From Acidobacteriota bacterium (lineage in GTDB: Bacteria > Acidobacteriota > Terriglobia > Terriglobales > Acidobacteriaceae), in contig JAKATU010000043.1 in the NCBI GenBank assembly GCA_021818585.1, forward strand, positions 39,969 through 103,968: DNA of 64,000 bases. The letters run 5' to 3'. Below are positions 1 to 8,232 of the stretch, in pieces. The number at the start of each line of letters is the position of its first letter. The first letter of the stretch is position 1. The notes beneath the pieces are model-generated. The model searched no databases. It saw nothing but the letters and a program-made list of their open reading frames with translations, and was not told the DNA's origin. A program made the position numbers and the translations under genes.

Positions 1-744
1 GGCGGGCTCTCCGCTACGCGCGTGCCGCGCTCCGGTCGGGATGACAATCCGAAGAAGAAGGCGACGGGGAAGGCTGTCGGGAAGACGGCTGCGAAGAAGG
101 GTGGGAAGGCTCAGAAGCAGACGTTGTTTCCCAAGACTCCGCTGCGGGCAGCCACGGATATGTATGAGTCGCTGCGGGCGGGGGCTTTGGCTGGGCTTCG
201 GCTGGGGCTGCTGCATGGGCGGCTGAGCGCGGATGACAAGGATGTGGTGATGCGGCGCTTTCAGCGGGGCGAGATTGATGTGCTGATTTCGACGACGGTG
301 ATTGAGGTGGGCGTGGATGTGCCGAATGCTTCCGTGATGGTGGTGGAGCACGCGGAGCGATTTGGGCTGGCGCAGTTGCACCAGCTGCGGGGGCGCGTGG
401 GGCGTGGGGCGGCGAAGTCGTATTGTCTGCTGATGACGGGTGGACGGATCAGCGAGCAGGGCGCGCAGCGGCTGGACGCGATGGTGCGGACGCAGGATGG
501 ATTTGAACTGGCGGAGCTGGATTTGCAGTTACGGGGTCCGGGTGAGTTTTTTGGGACGCGGCAGGCGGGTTTGCCGGATTTTCGGGTGGCGAATTTGCTG
601 CGGGACCGGGAGTTGCTGGAGTTGTCAAAGAAAGTTGCGGCGGAGTTTGTGAAGACGCCCGAGGGGACCGAGGCGGAACGGGGGGTGGTGCGTCGGCGGC
701 TGCAGGATGCGTGGCAGCGGCGTTATGGGCTGAGCGAGGCTTAG
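1..744 (+). CDS. recG: ATP-dependent DNA helicase RecG, C-terminal part (cut by window edge)
   Basis: The frame is open to base 1, so this is the 3' part of a longer gene. RecG remodels stalled replication forks and Holliday junctions. The visible part is the second helicase lobe: motif V-like ATTVIEVGVDVPNA equivalent (here STTVIEVGVDVPNAS), then HAERFGLAQLHQLRGRVGRG with the motif VI arginines, then the family C-terminal wedge-contact region with LRGPGEFFGTRQ. The first 40 visible residues are odd: a Lys/Ala/Gly-rich linker replaces the compact link usual in RecG, and its first part is encoded by a sequence that recurs outside genes (see findings). Identity is certain; the upstream part cannot be judged. 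Confidence 0.95.
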   Translation, partial: GGLSATRVPRSGRDDNPKKKATGKAVGKTAAKKGGKAQKQTLFPKTPLRAATDMYESLRAGALAGLRLGLLHGRLSADDKDVVMRRFQRGEIDVLISTTVIEVGVDVPNASVMVVEHAERFGLAQLHQLRGRVGRGAAKSYCLLMTGGRISEQGAQRLDAMVRTQDGFELAELDLQLRGPGEFFGTRQAGLPDFRVANLLRDRELLELSKKVAAEFVKTPEGTEAERGVVRRRLQDAWQRRYGLSEA

Positions 745-812
745 AGAGGGTGTCATCTAATTCCAGGTGGCGGCGATGGCGGCTTTTCTCCGCATCGAGG
801 CTTGTAATCCAA

Positions 813-839
813 CCCCACCCAAGCGGAGCTTGGATGGGG
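813..839. repeat. Hairpin-forming intergenic repeat-like element
   Basis: The two arms CCCCACCCAAGC and GCTTGGATGGGG are complementary except for one mismatch and enclose a GGA loop. It lies in the 282-base gap between recG and pdaD and is followed by the GGGGCACCC type ending I associate with dispersed intergenic repeats in acidobacterial genomes (from memory). No T-run follows, so it is not a typical intrinsic terminator. The rest of the gap shows only the pdaD leader. Confidence 0.5.
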
Positions 840-1026
840 CACCCACGGTATGGTTTGAGCGAAGCTTAAAGTTTTGCATCGGTGGGGGATTTGAGGCTAT
901 CCGGGTAAAAGCGGGGTAAATTTTTCGTGGTGGGCGGCGCTGGGGTTCGGTTTGTGATACGTTGCAAATTGTGCGTTTGTTTTTGGGGAAAAGCGCACCC
1001 AGCAACCCTTCCGGAGGAATTAGAAA

Positions 1027-1584
1027 TTGGGTAAAAGCATGGTTCCGAAGCGCCTTTTTTTCACGAAGGGTGTCGGAAAGCATAAGGAACGTCTTACGTC
1101 CTTTGAATTGGCGCTTCGCGATGCGGGCATAGCGGCTCAGAACCTGGTTCGAGTCTCGTCGATTTTTCCGCCTAACGCGAAACTGGTTACGCGCAAAGAG
1201 GGCCTGACGTACCTTTCGCCGGGCGAGGTGGTTTTTGCGGTGGTGGCGGAGAATTCGACGCGTGAGCCGCACCGGCTGGTGGCATCGAGCATTGGCGTGG
1301 CGATTCCGAGCGACCGTAACACTTACGGCTACCTGAGCGAGCACCACAGCTTTGGCGAGACCGAAGAGCAGGCTGGCGAGTATGCCGAGGAGTTAGCGGC
1401 CGAGATGCTGGCGACTACGCTGGACGTGGAGTTTGATCCGGACAAGAGCTGGGACGAGAAGAAGGAAATCTACCGGATTTCCAACAAGATTGTGCGCACG
1501 GCGAACGTGACGCAGTCTGCGATTGGCGACAAACGCGGATTGTGGACGACGACGATTGCGGCGGCGATCCTGATCTTCGAATAA
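1027..1584 (+). CDS. pdaD: Pyruvoyl-dependent arginine decarboxylase
   Basis: Converts arginine to agmatine, the first step of the three-gene putrescine route found here. The 185-residue length fits the family. The proenzyme self-cleaves between two serines, and the matching site is [10 protein letters not shown] with Ser44-Ser45; cleavage would give a short beta chain and a pyruvoyl-capped alpha chain. The conserved core continues with the LSPGEVVF and [10 protein letters not shown] segments. The start is TTG at 1027, because GGAGGA at 1013-1018 sits 8 bases before it, while the next ATG (1039) is 20 bases away. A terminator-like hairpin follows, so it may be transcribed apart from aguB-aguA. 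This enzyme type is best known from archaea and chlamydiae. Confidence 0.93.
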   Translation: MGKSMVPKRLFFTKGVGKHKERLTSFELALRDAGIAAQNLVRVSSIFPPNAKLVTRKEGLTYLSPGEVVFAVVAENSTREPHRLVASSIGVAIPSDRNTYGYLSEHHSFGETEEQAGEYAEELAAEMLATTLDVEFDPDKSWDEKKEIYRISNKIVRTANVTQSAIGDKRGLWTTTIAAAILIFE

Positions 1585-1603
1585 AGAGCTTCCGGAAAAC
1601 GGC

Positions 1604-1640
1604 GAGGGCGCGGGCGTGAGGCTCGCGCCCTCTGATTTTT
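1604..1640 (+). terminator. Rho-independent terminator after pdaD
   Basis: A 12-base stem (1604-1615 with 1621-1632, one G-T pair) with a 5-base loop is followed by TGATTTTT. It lies 20 bases after the pdaD stop. It also covers the upstream GTG at 1616, which is in frame with aguB, and so argues against that long start. Confidence 0.7.
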
Positions 1641-1720
1641 CCGGGATTTTTTCGTGCGTGAAGGTGAGATGGCTCACAGATGCAGTCGAGGATGAAAAGA
1701 TAGAAACAGGGAAAAGCGAG

Positions 1721-2641
1721 ATGAATGCGATGAAAGCGAAGAATTTCCGGGTGGGGCTGATCCAGATGAGCTGCGGGCCGGACCCGGACGCGAACCTGGA
1801 GAAGGCGATTGCGCGGGTGCGCGAGGCGGCGCAGCAGGGCGCTGAGGTGATCTGCCTGCCGGAGCTGTTTCGGGCGCAGTATTTTTGCCAGCGCGAGGAT
1901 ATTGCGCTGTTTGACGAGGCGGAGCCGATTCCTGGGCCGAGTACAGAGGCGATCGGCAAGGTTGCGCGCGAGGCCGGCGTGACTGTGATCGCGTCCCTGT
2001 TTGAGCGGCGTGCGGCGGGGCTTTATCACAACACGGCGGCGTATCTGCAGCCGGATGGCACGCTGGGCGGGATTTACCGGAAGATGCATATTCCGGACGA
2101 TCCGCTTTACTACGAGAAGTTTTACTTTGCTCCGGGCGATCTGGGGTACAAGGCCTATGACACGCATGTGGGCCGTGTGGGGACGCTGGTGTGCTGGGAT
2201 CAGTGGTACCCGGAGGGTGCGCGGATTACGGCCCTGCAGGGCGCGAATGTGCTGTTTTATCCGACGGCGATTGGCTGGCATCCGGCGGAGAAAGAGGAGT
2301 TTGGCGCGGCGCAGTATGAGGCCTGGCAGACGATGCAGCGGGCGCATGCGATTGCGAACGGGGTGTTTGTCGCGGCGGTGAATCGCGTAGGGCATGAGAA
2401 CGGGGATGTGCGCGGAAATCGCGTGGATGGGCCGGGGCTGGAGTTCTGGGGCGGGTCGTTTTTGGCGGACCCGTTTGGTCGCGTGGTGGCGAAGGCCTCG
2501 CATGACAAGGAAGAGATTCTGATTGGCGAGATTGATTTGAAGCTGCTGGAAGAGACGCGGCGGAACTGGCCGTTTTTGCGGGATCGCCGGATTGATTCGT
2601 ACGAGCCGATTATGCACCGCTTTCTGGATGGGGGTCAGTAA
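1721..2641 (+). CDS. aguB: N-carbamoylputrescine amidase
   Basis: Nitrilase-superfamily (carbon-nitrogen hydrolase) enzyme that hydrolyses N-carbamoylputrescine to putrescine, CO2 and ammonia. The Glu-Lys-Cys triad is visible: Glu in LPELFRAQYF, Lys in GGIYRKMHIPDD, Cys in VCWDQWYPEGAR. The length of about 306 residues is normal. The ATG at 1721 (or 1730) is preferred over an in-frame GTG at 1616, since the latter lies inside a terminator hairpin and adds a non-conserved leader. The stop overlaps the start of the agmatine deiminase gene (TAATG), which indicates translational coupling of the last two steps. Confidence 0.93.
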   Translation: MNAMKAKNFRVGLIQMSCGPDPDANLEKAIARVREAAQQGAEVICLPELFRAQYFCQREDIALFDEAEPIPGPSTEAIGKVAREAGVTVIASLFERRAAGLYHNTAAYLQPDGTLGGIYRKMHIPDDPLYYEKFYFAPGDLGYKAYDTHVGRVGTLVCWDQWYPEGARITALQGANVLFYPTAIGWHPAEKEEFGAAQYEAWQTMQRAHAIANGVFVAAVNRVGHENGDVRGNRVDGPGLEFWGGSFLADPFGRVVAKASHDKEEILIGEIDLKLLEETRRNWPFLRDRRIDSYEPIMHRFLDGGQ

Positions 2642-3735
2642 TGGCAGTGGTGCAGGGCGCGACGCCGAAGCGGGAGATGACGGGAACTCCCAAGGGACAT
2701 GGCTACCGGATGCCGGCGGAGTGGGAGAAGCATGCGGCGACCTGGATTGCTTGGCCCCGGAATCCGAACGACTGGCCGAACCGCTTCCAGCCGATTCCGT
2801 GGGTGTATGCGGATATTGTGCGGCACCTGGCGCGGGTGGAGGCGGTGCACATTCTGGTGAGCGACGCTTCGTCGGAAACGCGGGTGCGGGGAATTCTGAA
2901 GCGCGCGATGGTGAACCAGGAGAATGTGCGGTATCACCGCTGGCCGACGAATCGGGTGTGGACGCGGGACTCCGGGCCGATTTTTTTGAAGAAGTCCAAG
3001 GGCGAGCACACGACGGCGGTGACGAACTGGAAGTTCAATGCGTGGGCGAAGTATCCTGACTGGCAACTGGATAACCAGATTCCAGCGCGGGTGGCGAATC
3101 TGCTGGATGTGCCTTGCTGGTCGCCGAAGATCAACGGGAAGCCTGTGGTTCTGGAGGGCGGTTCCATTGATACGAACGGCGCGGGCGTGCTGCTGACGAC
3201 CGAGGAGTGTTTGCTGAGCGAAGTACAGCAGCGGAATCCCGGAGTGACGAAGGCGCAACTGGAAGAGGTGTTTCGGGATTATCTAGGGATTGAGCAGGTG
3301 ATCTGGCTGGGCCGCGGCACGGCGGGCGACGATACGCACGGGCACGTGGACGACATTACGCGGTTTGTGGGTGAGAACCGGATTTTGACGGCGGTGGAGC
3401 CGAACAAGGCGGATGAAAACCATGAGCCGCTGAAGGACAATCTGGAGCGGCTGCGCGAGGCGAGAAATCTGGATGGAAAGCCGTTTGAGATTGTGACGCT
3501 GCCGATGCCGACACCTGTGGTTTTCGAGGGACAGAGGCTTCCGGCGAGCTATGCGAACTTTTACATTGCCAACGGCCTAGTGATGGTGCCAACCTTTAAC
3601 GACCCGAATGATCGGCGTGCGCTGAATACACTTGCGAAGCTGTTTCCTGACAGGGAAGTGGTCGGGATCCATTGCGGGGACTTTATCTGGGGCCTTGGAG
3701 CGCTGCACTGCATGACCCAGCAGCAACCGGAGTAG
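2641..3735 (+). CDS. aguA: Agmatine deiminase
   Basis: Guanidino-group-modifying enzyme that converts agmatine to N-carbamoylputrescine and ammonia, feeding the gene just upstream. The N-terminal segment MPAEWEKHAATWIAWP is the family hallmark. The catalytic residues are in TRDSGP, in HGHVDD and in the C-terminal GLGALHCMTQQ with the nucleophilic Cys. The 364 residues match the family length. It starts on the A of the preceding stop codon, and the immunity-like gene follows after 3 bases, so the transcript probably runs on. Confidence 0.94.
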   Translation: MAVVQGATPKREMTGTPKGHGYRMPAEWEKHAATWIAWPRNPNDWPNRFQPIPWVYADIVRHLARVEAVHILVSDASSETRVRGILKRAMVNQENVRYHRWPTNRVWTRDSGPIFLKKSKGEHTTAVTNWKFNAWAKYPDWQLDNQIPARVANLLDVPCWSPKINGKPVVLEGGSIDTNGAGVLLTTEECLLSEVQQRNPGVTKAQLEEVFRDYLGIEQVIWLGRGTAGDDTHGHVDDITRFVGENRILTAVEPNKADENHEPLKDNLERLREARNLDGKPFEIVTLPMPTPVVFEGQRLPASYANFYIANGLVMVPTFNDPNDRRALNTLAKLFPDREVVGIHCGDFIWGLGALHCMTQQQPE

Positions 3736-3738
3736 TGA

Positions 3739-4089
3739 ATGGGATCGGTAGTCAACAACCTGGAGTGGCTGGATAGCTGGTACCAGCAGCAGTGCAACGG
3801 CGAGTGGGAGCACAGCCAGGGCGTGCAGCTTGAGGCGCTGGAGCAGCGTGGGTGGCAGTTGACGATCAGCCTGACGGGTACGAGCGCGGAGAATGCGGCT
3901 CCGCAGACGATCAGCCTGGACAGTACGGCGGGGGACTGGATTGCCTGCTCGATTTCGCCGGACCGGTTTGAGGGTTCGGGCGACCCGCGGAAGCTGGAAC
4001 AGATTATTGGAGTCTTCAGAAAATGGGTGGATACGGAAGAGCAGGACGAAGCGCTGCCGGTTTTGAAGACGAGGTTGCGGAGTTTGTGA
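3739..4089 (+). CDS. Imm53-family immunity protein
   Basis: A 116-residue protein whose first half matches the immunity protein 53 pattern: LEWLDSWYQQQCNGEWEH followed by GVQLEALEQRGW. Imm53 proteins are predicted to protect against secreted polymorphic toxins. No toxin gene lies beside it: the neighbours are aguA (3 bases upstream) and tadA (overlapping by 4 bases). It is therefore an orphan, either a leftover immunity gene or a domesticated member. It has no signal peptide or membrane segment, so it should be cytoplasmic. The family call is made from motif memory only. Confidence 0.75.
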   Translation: MGSVVNNLEWLDSWYQQQCNGEWEHSQGVQLEALEQRGWQLTISLTGTSAENAAPQTISLDSTAGDWIACSISPDRFEGSGDPRKLEQIIGVFRKWVDTEEQDEALPVLKTRLRSL

Positions 4090-4574
4090 CTCTGACGGAT
4101 ACAGATTTGGAACGGCAGGATTTGGACTGGATGCGGGCCGCGATAGCAGAAGCGTGTGCGTCTGAGGCTGCGGGGGAAGTTCCAGTGGGTGCGGTGGTGG
4201 TGGTGAATGGAGTGATTGTGGGCCGCGGGCAGAATCGCGTGCTGCGGGAACTTGATCCTACCGCGCATGCTGAGATTGTGGCTCTACGGGAGGCCTCTGC
4301 GGCGGTGGGGAATTATCGGCTGATGGAGTGCGAGCTTTACGTGACGCTGGAGCCGTGCGCGATGTGCGCGGGGGCGATGGTGCATGCGCGGCTGAAGCGG
4401 CTGGTGTTTGGGGCGGCTGATCCCAAGGCGGGCGCCGTGGGTTCGGTGCTGGAAGTGGTGAATCATCCCCGGCTGAACCACCGGATGGAAGTGGCGGCAG
4501 GTGTGCTTGCGGAGGAGTGCGGGCAGATGCTGCGGAATTTCTTCCGTTCGAAGCGGGCGCAGGCGGATGGTTAG
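4086..4574 (+). CDS. tadA: tRNA-specific adenosine deaminase
   Basis: Deaminates adenosine 34 to inosine in the tRNA-Arg(ACG) anticodon. The zinc-binding deaminase motifs are complete: THAE equivalent TAHAEIVALREA with the proton-shuttling Glu, and PCAMCAGAMVHARL with both Cys ligands. The conserved FGAADPKAGAVGS follows. The start is taken as the GTG at 4086, whose last two bases begin the upstream stop codon (GTGA overlap). An ATG at 4131 would leave a short but possible protein, and the open frame reaches further up into the Imm53 gene. Confidence 0.93.
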   Translation: MTLTDTDLERQDLDWMRAAIAEACASEAAGEVPVGAVVVVNGVIVGRGQNRVLRELDPTAHAEIVALREASAAVGNYRLMECELYVTLEPCAMCAGAMVHARLKRLVFGAADPKAGAVGSVLEVVNHPRLNHRMEVAAGVLAEECGQMLRNFFRSKRAQADG

Positions 4575-4749
4575 AGCGATTCGCGCTGACTTCTAAAGAA
4601 AGAAAAAAAGAGGTGCAGCTGGCAAGTAGTGACGCGGCTCACTGCCGGACTTGGATAGCTGCGCCAAAGTGGGCTGAGGGTGGTATGCTTCTGCCGGCGG
4701 TATGATGGTGTGCCCGGCGGATGCCGCAGCGGTGTGCGCGGAGGCCTGG

Positions 4750-6084
4750 ATGCTTTTTAAGAATCGCGAAGAGGCTGGATGGCAACTGGCACGAAAGCTA
4801 TCGAGGTATGCCGGGCGCAGGGATGTAATTGTGCTGGGGATTCCGCGTGGAGGCGTGGAGATTGCTTTTTCCATAGCGCAAGCACTGGGCGTGCCGATGG
4901 ATGTGTTTTTGTCACGGAAGATGGGAGTTCCGGGGCAGGAGGAGCTGGCGTTTGGGGCGGTGGCTGCGGATGGGACACGGTATCTGAATCCGCGCACTGT
5001 GGCGTTGGCTGAAATTAAAGAAGAGCATGTGGAGGGCATCGCGGCGGCTGCGCTGCGACTGCTGAAAAAGCGTGAGCAGCGATACCGGGCGGGGCGCAAG
5101 CCGCTCGATGTGACGGGGATGACGGTGATCCTGGCGGATGACGGGATTGCGACCGGCGCGAGCATGGAGGCGGCGGTGGGGATGCTGAAGAAGATGGAGC
5201 CGGAGCGGCTGGTGGTTGCGTTTCCGGTGGCTCCGGTGGGAGTTTGTGCGCGGCTGCGGCGGGAGGCGGATGAGGTGGTTTGCCTTGCGGAGGAACGCGA
5301 GTTTGTTTCTGTGGGGCAGTTTTACCGGGACTTTTCGCAGGTCACTGACGAGGAAGTGTTGGACTTGATGCAACAGGCGGATGCTGTTGCAGCGGGCGCG
5401 GCTGAGGCTGATTCGATGGCGCGGGCGGTTGAGGATGAGGCGGAGGTGACGGTGCACATCGACAGCCTGCGTTTGGATGGGGTGCTGCATTTGCCGCGTG
5501 ACTGTGTAGGAGTGGTTTTGTTTGCGCATGGGAGCGGGAGCAGCCGGTTCAGTCCGCGAAACCGTTACGTGGCGGAGATGCTGCAGCGGCGACGGATTGG
5601 GACGCTGCTGTTTGACTTGCTGACAAGGGACGAAGAACGGATGGATGCCGCGACGGCGTGGCTGCGATTTGATATTCCGATGCTGGCCGAGCGGATGGTT
5701 GGTGCGACGCTGTGGCTGGAAAAGCATCTTGGAGCGCGGAAACTGCCGTTTGGATATTTTGGGGCAAGCACGGGGGCGGCGGCTGCGCTGGTGGCTGCGG
5801 CGGAGGTTCCGGATAGGATTGCCGCTGTGGTGTCACGCGGCGGGCGGCCGGATTTGGCGGCGGATGCGCTCGAAAAGGTGAAGGTTCCGACGCTGCTGCT
5901 GGTGGGCGGGCTGGACAGGGTGGTGATGGGGATGAATGAGACGGCACTGGCGCGGCTGAGCTGCGAGAAGAAGCTGCAGATTGTTCCGGGAGCGAGCCAC
6001 TTGTTTGAGGAGCCGGGGACGCTGGAGGTGGTGGCTGAGGCTGCGGGTGCGTGGTTTGTCCGGTATTTGCAGGGGACTGACTAG
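4750..6084 (+). CDS. Phosphoribosyltransferase-alpha/beta hydrolase fusion protein
   Basis: A two-domain protein. The N-terminal 210 or so residues are a type I phosphoribosyltransferase fold with the PRPP-binding loop ILADDGIATGAS and the early LGIPRGGVEIA strand-loop. The C-terminal 225 residues are a dienelactone-hydrolase-like alpha/beta hydrolase with oxyanion region FAHGSGSSRFSPRN, nucleophile elbow GASTG, Asp in VGGLDRVV and His in GASHLF. The ATG at 4750 has GGAGG five bases upstream; an in-frame ATG at 4702 is less likely. The substrate is unknown. The gene ends 4 bases inside the convergent mutT gene. Confidence 0.85.
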   Translation: MLFKNREEAGWQLARKLSRYAGRRDVIVLGIPRGGVEIAFSIAQALGVPMDVFLSRKMGVPGQEELAFGAVAADGTRYLNPRTVALAEIKEEHVEGIAAAALRLLKKREQRYRAGRKPLDVTGMTVILADDGIATGASMEAAVGMLKKMEPERLVVAFPVAPVGVCARLRREADEVVCLAEEREFVSVGQFYRDFSQVTDEEVLDLMQQADAVAAGAAEADSMARAVEDEAEVTVHIDSLRLDGVLHLPRDCVGVVLFAHGSGSSRFSPRNRYVAEMLQRRRIGTLLFDLLTRDEERMDAATAWLRFDIPMLAERMVGATLWLEKHLGARKLPFGYFGASTGAAAALVAAAEVPDRIAAVVSRGGRPDLAADALEKVKVPTLLLVGGLDRVVMGMNETALARLSCEKKLQIVPGASHLFEEPGTLEVVAEAAGAWFVRYLQGTD

Positions 6085-6512
6085 AGGAGCTTGCCGGCGG
6101 CGAGGTCTCGGACGAGTTCGCGGTCGGCGGCGAGGAAGTCGAATTCGGGCAGGGTCTGGAGCCGGGTCCAGCGGAGATCGTGGAAGATGCGGTTGGTGAG
6201 CTCGCCTTGAAAGCTGTGGACGGCGAAGAACTGGAGATCGACGGCGCCGCCATTGCGGTAGTTGTGGCGGACGTGGGCGATGAGGGCGCCGATTTCTGCG
6301 TGGATGCCGAGTTCTTCGTCGAGTTCGCGGCGGAGAGCCTGTTCGGGGGATTCGCCGGGCTCGATTTTTCCGCCGGGAAACTCCCACTTGAGGCTCATGG
6401 GCTGGTCTGGGCGGCGCTGACAGACGAGCACTTCATCTCCACGCAGGATCAACGCGGCTACCACGTAACGGATGGTTTTGCCTGGATTGCGGGTGGTGTT
6501 GTGGTCAGTCAA
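6081..6512 (-). CDS. mutT: NUDIX hydrolase, MutT/8-oxo-dGTP diphosphatase type
   Basis: A 143-residue NUDIX protein. The full NUDIX box is present, starting GGKIEPGESPEQALRREL and continuing DEELGI, with the Glu residues that bind magnesium. The preceding LKWEFPGG is the MutT-type nucleotide-binding signature, so the likely role is removing oxidised dGTP from the nucleotide pool. CTP-pyrophosphatase-like relatives share this pattern, so the exact substrate is inferred. Its 3' end overlaps the convergent fusion gene by 4 bases. Confidence 0.88.
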   Translation of the reverse strand: MTDHNTTRNPGKTIRYVVAALILRGDEVLVCQRRPDQPMSLKWEFPGGKIEPGESPEQALRRELDEELGIHAEIGALIAHVRHNYRNGGAVDLQFFAVHSFQGELTNRIFHDLRWTRLQTLPEFDFLAADRELVRDLAAGKLL

Positions 6513-6545
6513 GGCAGAATTCCCGTGTGGAGTTTACATTCCTTT

Positions 6546-7346
6546 TTACAGCATCTTGATGCGTCGGAGGTCGTCGGGGAATTCGTGCTGGTCAAAAACC
6601 GCGGGGTGGAGTGCCGCGGCGATGGTGTGAAGTCCGCTCAGGAGCGTGGGCGCAGGGGTGTTGAGCCATTCATCGCGGATACAGAAAACATTTTGATTTT
6701 GAACGGCGCGGAGGGTGCGCCAGTTGCGCTGCTCGACGATGCGCTCGATGGGGACGCGAGTTCCAGCGCCGCACCATGCGGTGAGGATGATGTCGGGGTC
6801 GTCTGCGGCGATGGCTTCGGGCGTGGTGGTGGCGCCGGGCGTGCCTATGAATTCTCCTCCTGCCGCTTCTATGAGTTCGCGGACCCAGAGCTGCGAGTGG
6901 ATGAGGGGTTTGCCCCATTCTTCGCAATAGACACGCAGGCGAGGTTGTGAGGCGGCGCGGGTGCGGACGGATTCGATGGTGGATTGCATTTCTGCGATGA
7001 GGGATTCGCCTTGCGCAGAGGCGTCGGTGACGGAGGCGATGAGGCGGATGTCGTTATAAATGTCTGCGAGGGAGTGGGGAGCCAGGAGCAGGACGGGGAC
7101 GCCGGATTTAAGAATGGCGGTGAGGGATTCCTGACGGTAGGGAACGGATGCGAGGACGAGATCGGGACGGATCGGGAGGAGTTTCTCGGTGGTGGTGGAC
7201 CATGAGTCGCGGACTATGGGGAGATTGCGCTCGACGAGGCCGGGAACGACTTCGAGACAGTATTTTGTGCAGGCACAGAGGTGGTCGAGGCGGCCGAGAC
7301 GGTCGAGGATGATGGAGATGCTGGGCTGGAGTGTGAGAAGACGCAC
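6546..7346 (-). CDS. BtuF-like helical-backbone metal-receptor (cobalamin-binding-like) protein, no signal peptide
   Basis: A protein of 266 residues resembling the periplasmic binding proteins for cobalamin and iron complexes. It has an N-terminal lobe (LLTLQPSISIILDRLG; RPDLVLAS), a long linking helix, and a C-terminal lobe with GGEFIGTPG and ADDPDIILTAWCG. The start is GTG at 7346, one base after the stop of the upstream phosphatase gene. The frame continues further upstream, but only through the phosphatase coding region. No signal peptide precedes the first domain, which is odd for a transport receptor, and no permease or ATPase gene is nearby. A cytoplasmic sensing or carrier role is possible. 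Confidence 0.75.
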   Translation of the reverse strand: MRLLTLQPSISIILDRLGRLDHLCACTKYCLEVVPGLVERNLPIVRDSWSTTTEKLLPIRPDLVLASVPYRQESLTAILKSGVPVLLLAPHSLADIYNDIRLIASVTDASAQGESLIAEMQSTIESVRTRAASQPRLRVYCEEWGKPLIHSQLWVRELIEAAGGEFIGTPGATTTPEAIAADDPDIILTAWCGAGTRVPIERIVEQRNWRTLRAVQNQNVFCIRDEWLNTPAPTLLSGLHTIAAALHPAVFDQHEFPDDLRRIKML

Positions 7347-7347
7347 T

Positions 7348-8064
7348 TCAGCCCTTGTGATCGGTCCAGACGGCCTGGGGATAGAAGACGCGCCAGTTGC
7401 GGGTGGCGGCGATGTCGACGAGCGCCGGGGATGGGTTGACGGGGAAGGCGTGGCGGGCGATTTGCAGCATGGCGGCGTCGTGGATGGAGTTGCCGAAGAC
7501 GGCGTCGGGGTTGGGGATGCCGATGCGGCGGAGGGATTCCGCCTTGCCTTCATCGGTAGGGACGTCGATGAGCTTGCTGGTGACGATTCCGTTTTCGACT
7601 TCGACGCAGGCGGCGAGGACGTGGCTGGCGGGAATGTTGAAGCGCTTGACGCCTTCTTCGATGACCCAGTTGTTGGTGGAGCTGACGGCCCAGATTTCCG
7701 TGCCCTGCTGCTGGAGTCCGGCGACGAGGGCTTGTAGCTCGGGAAAGATTTGCGGCTCGATGTGGGTGCGGAAGTATTCGGCGGCAGCGCGGCGGAGCTC
7801 GTCTTCATGGAGACCGGCATAGACCTGCACCATTTCGCCGCAGATTTCGAGTTCGGAGACATCGCCCTGGCGGTAGAGGCGATGGCGGGAGTCGATCCAG
7901 TCGGAGGAGTTGCGGGAGAGCAGTCCGACGTCCATGGTCCAGGTCATGAAGCCGATGCCGGCGTCGCCGTTCCAGAGGGTGCCGTCGCAGTCAAAGACGG
8001 CTATCGCTGGTTTGGCGGTTAGAACCTGCTGCTCGAATTGCTCGGGTGTAAGGCGTATGGACAT
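7348..8064 (-). CDS. HAD-superfamily phosphatase (phosphoserine-phosphatase-like)
   Basis: A 238-residue HAD hydrolase of the SerB-like subfamily. Motif I is FDCDGTLWNGD with the nucleophilic and acid/base Asp residues, motif II is AVSSTNN, motif III is the Lys in DEGKAESL, and motif IV is GNSIHDAAML. The ATG at 8064 (MSIRLTPEQF) is preferred over an upstream frame extension with no family similarity. The next gene starts one base after its stop, so the two form an operon. The substrate is unknown; phosphoserine or another small phosphomonoester is plausible. Confidence 0.85.
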   Translation of the reverse strand: MSIRLTPEQFEQQVLTAKPAIAVFDCDGTLWNGDAGIGFMTWTMDVGLLSRNSSDWIDSRHRLYRQGDVSELEICGEMVQVYAGLHEDELRRAAAEYFRTHIEPQIFPELQALVAGLQQQGTEIWAVSSTNNWVIEEGVKRFNIPASHVLAACVEVENGIVTSKLIDVPTDEGKAESLRRIGIPNPDAVFGNSIHDAAMLQIARHAFPVNPSPALVDIAATRNWRVFYPQAVWTDHKG

Positions 8065-8232
8065 GGCGGAAGTGGATGGGGATGTGGTCAAGCGTGCTAA
8101 CTCCTGTTTGTATTTTGCGGGATGTGATTGGAAAATGCACCTGCGGCCAGGCGGGAGGCTTCTTGCTGTCGAATGAGGTACGTTTGCGCGGGAATGGGCC
8201 ACGGGGTGGGGGAAATTTTCGATAATGGGGCT

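Noticed and set aside
7860..8232. Cobalamin riboswitch ahead of the phosphatase/BtuF-like genes
   Set aside because: No B12-box-like sequence or matching stems were seen.
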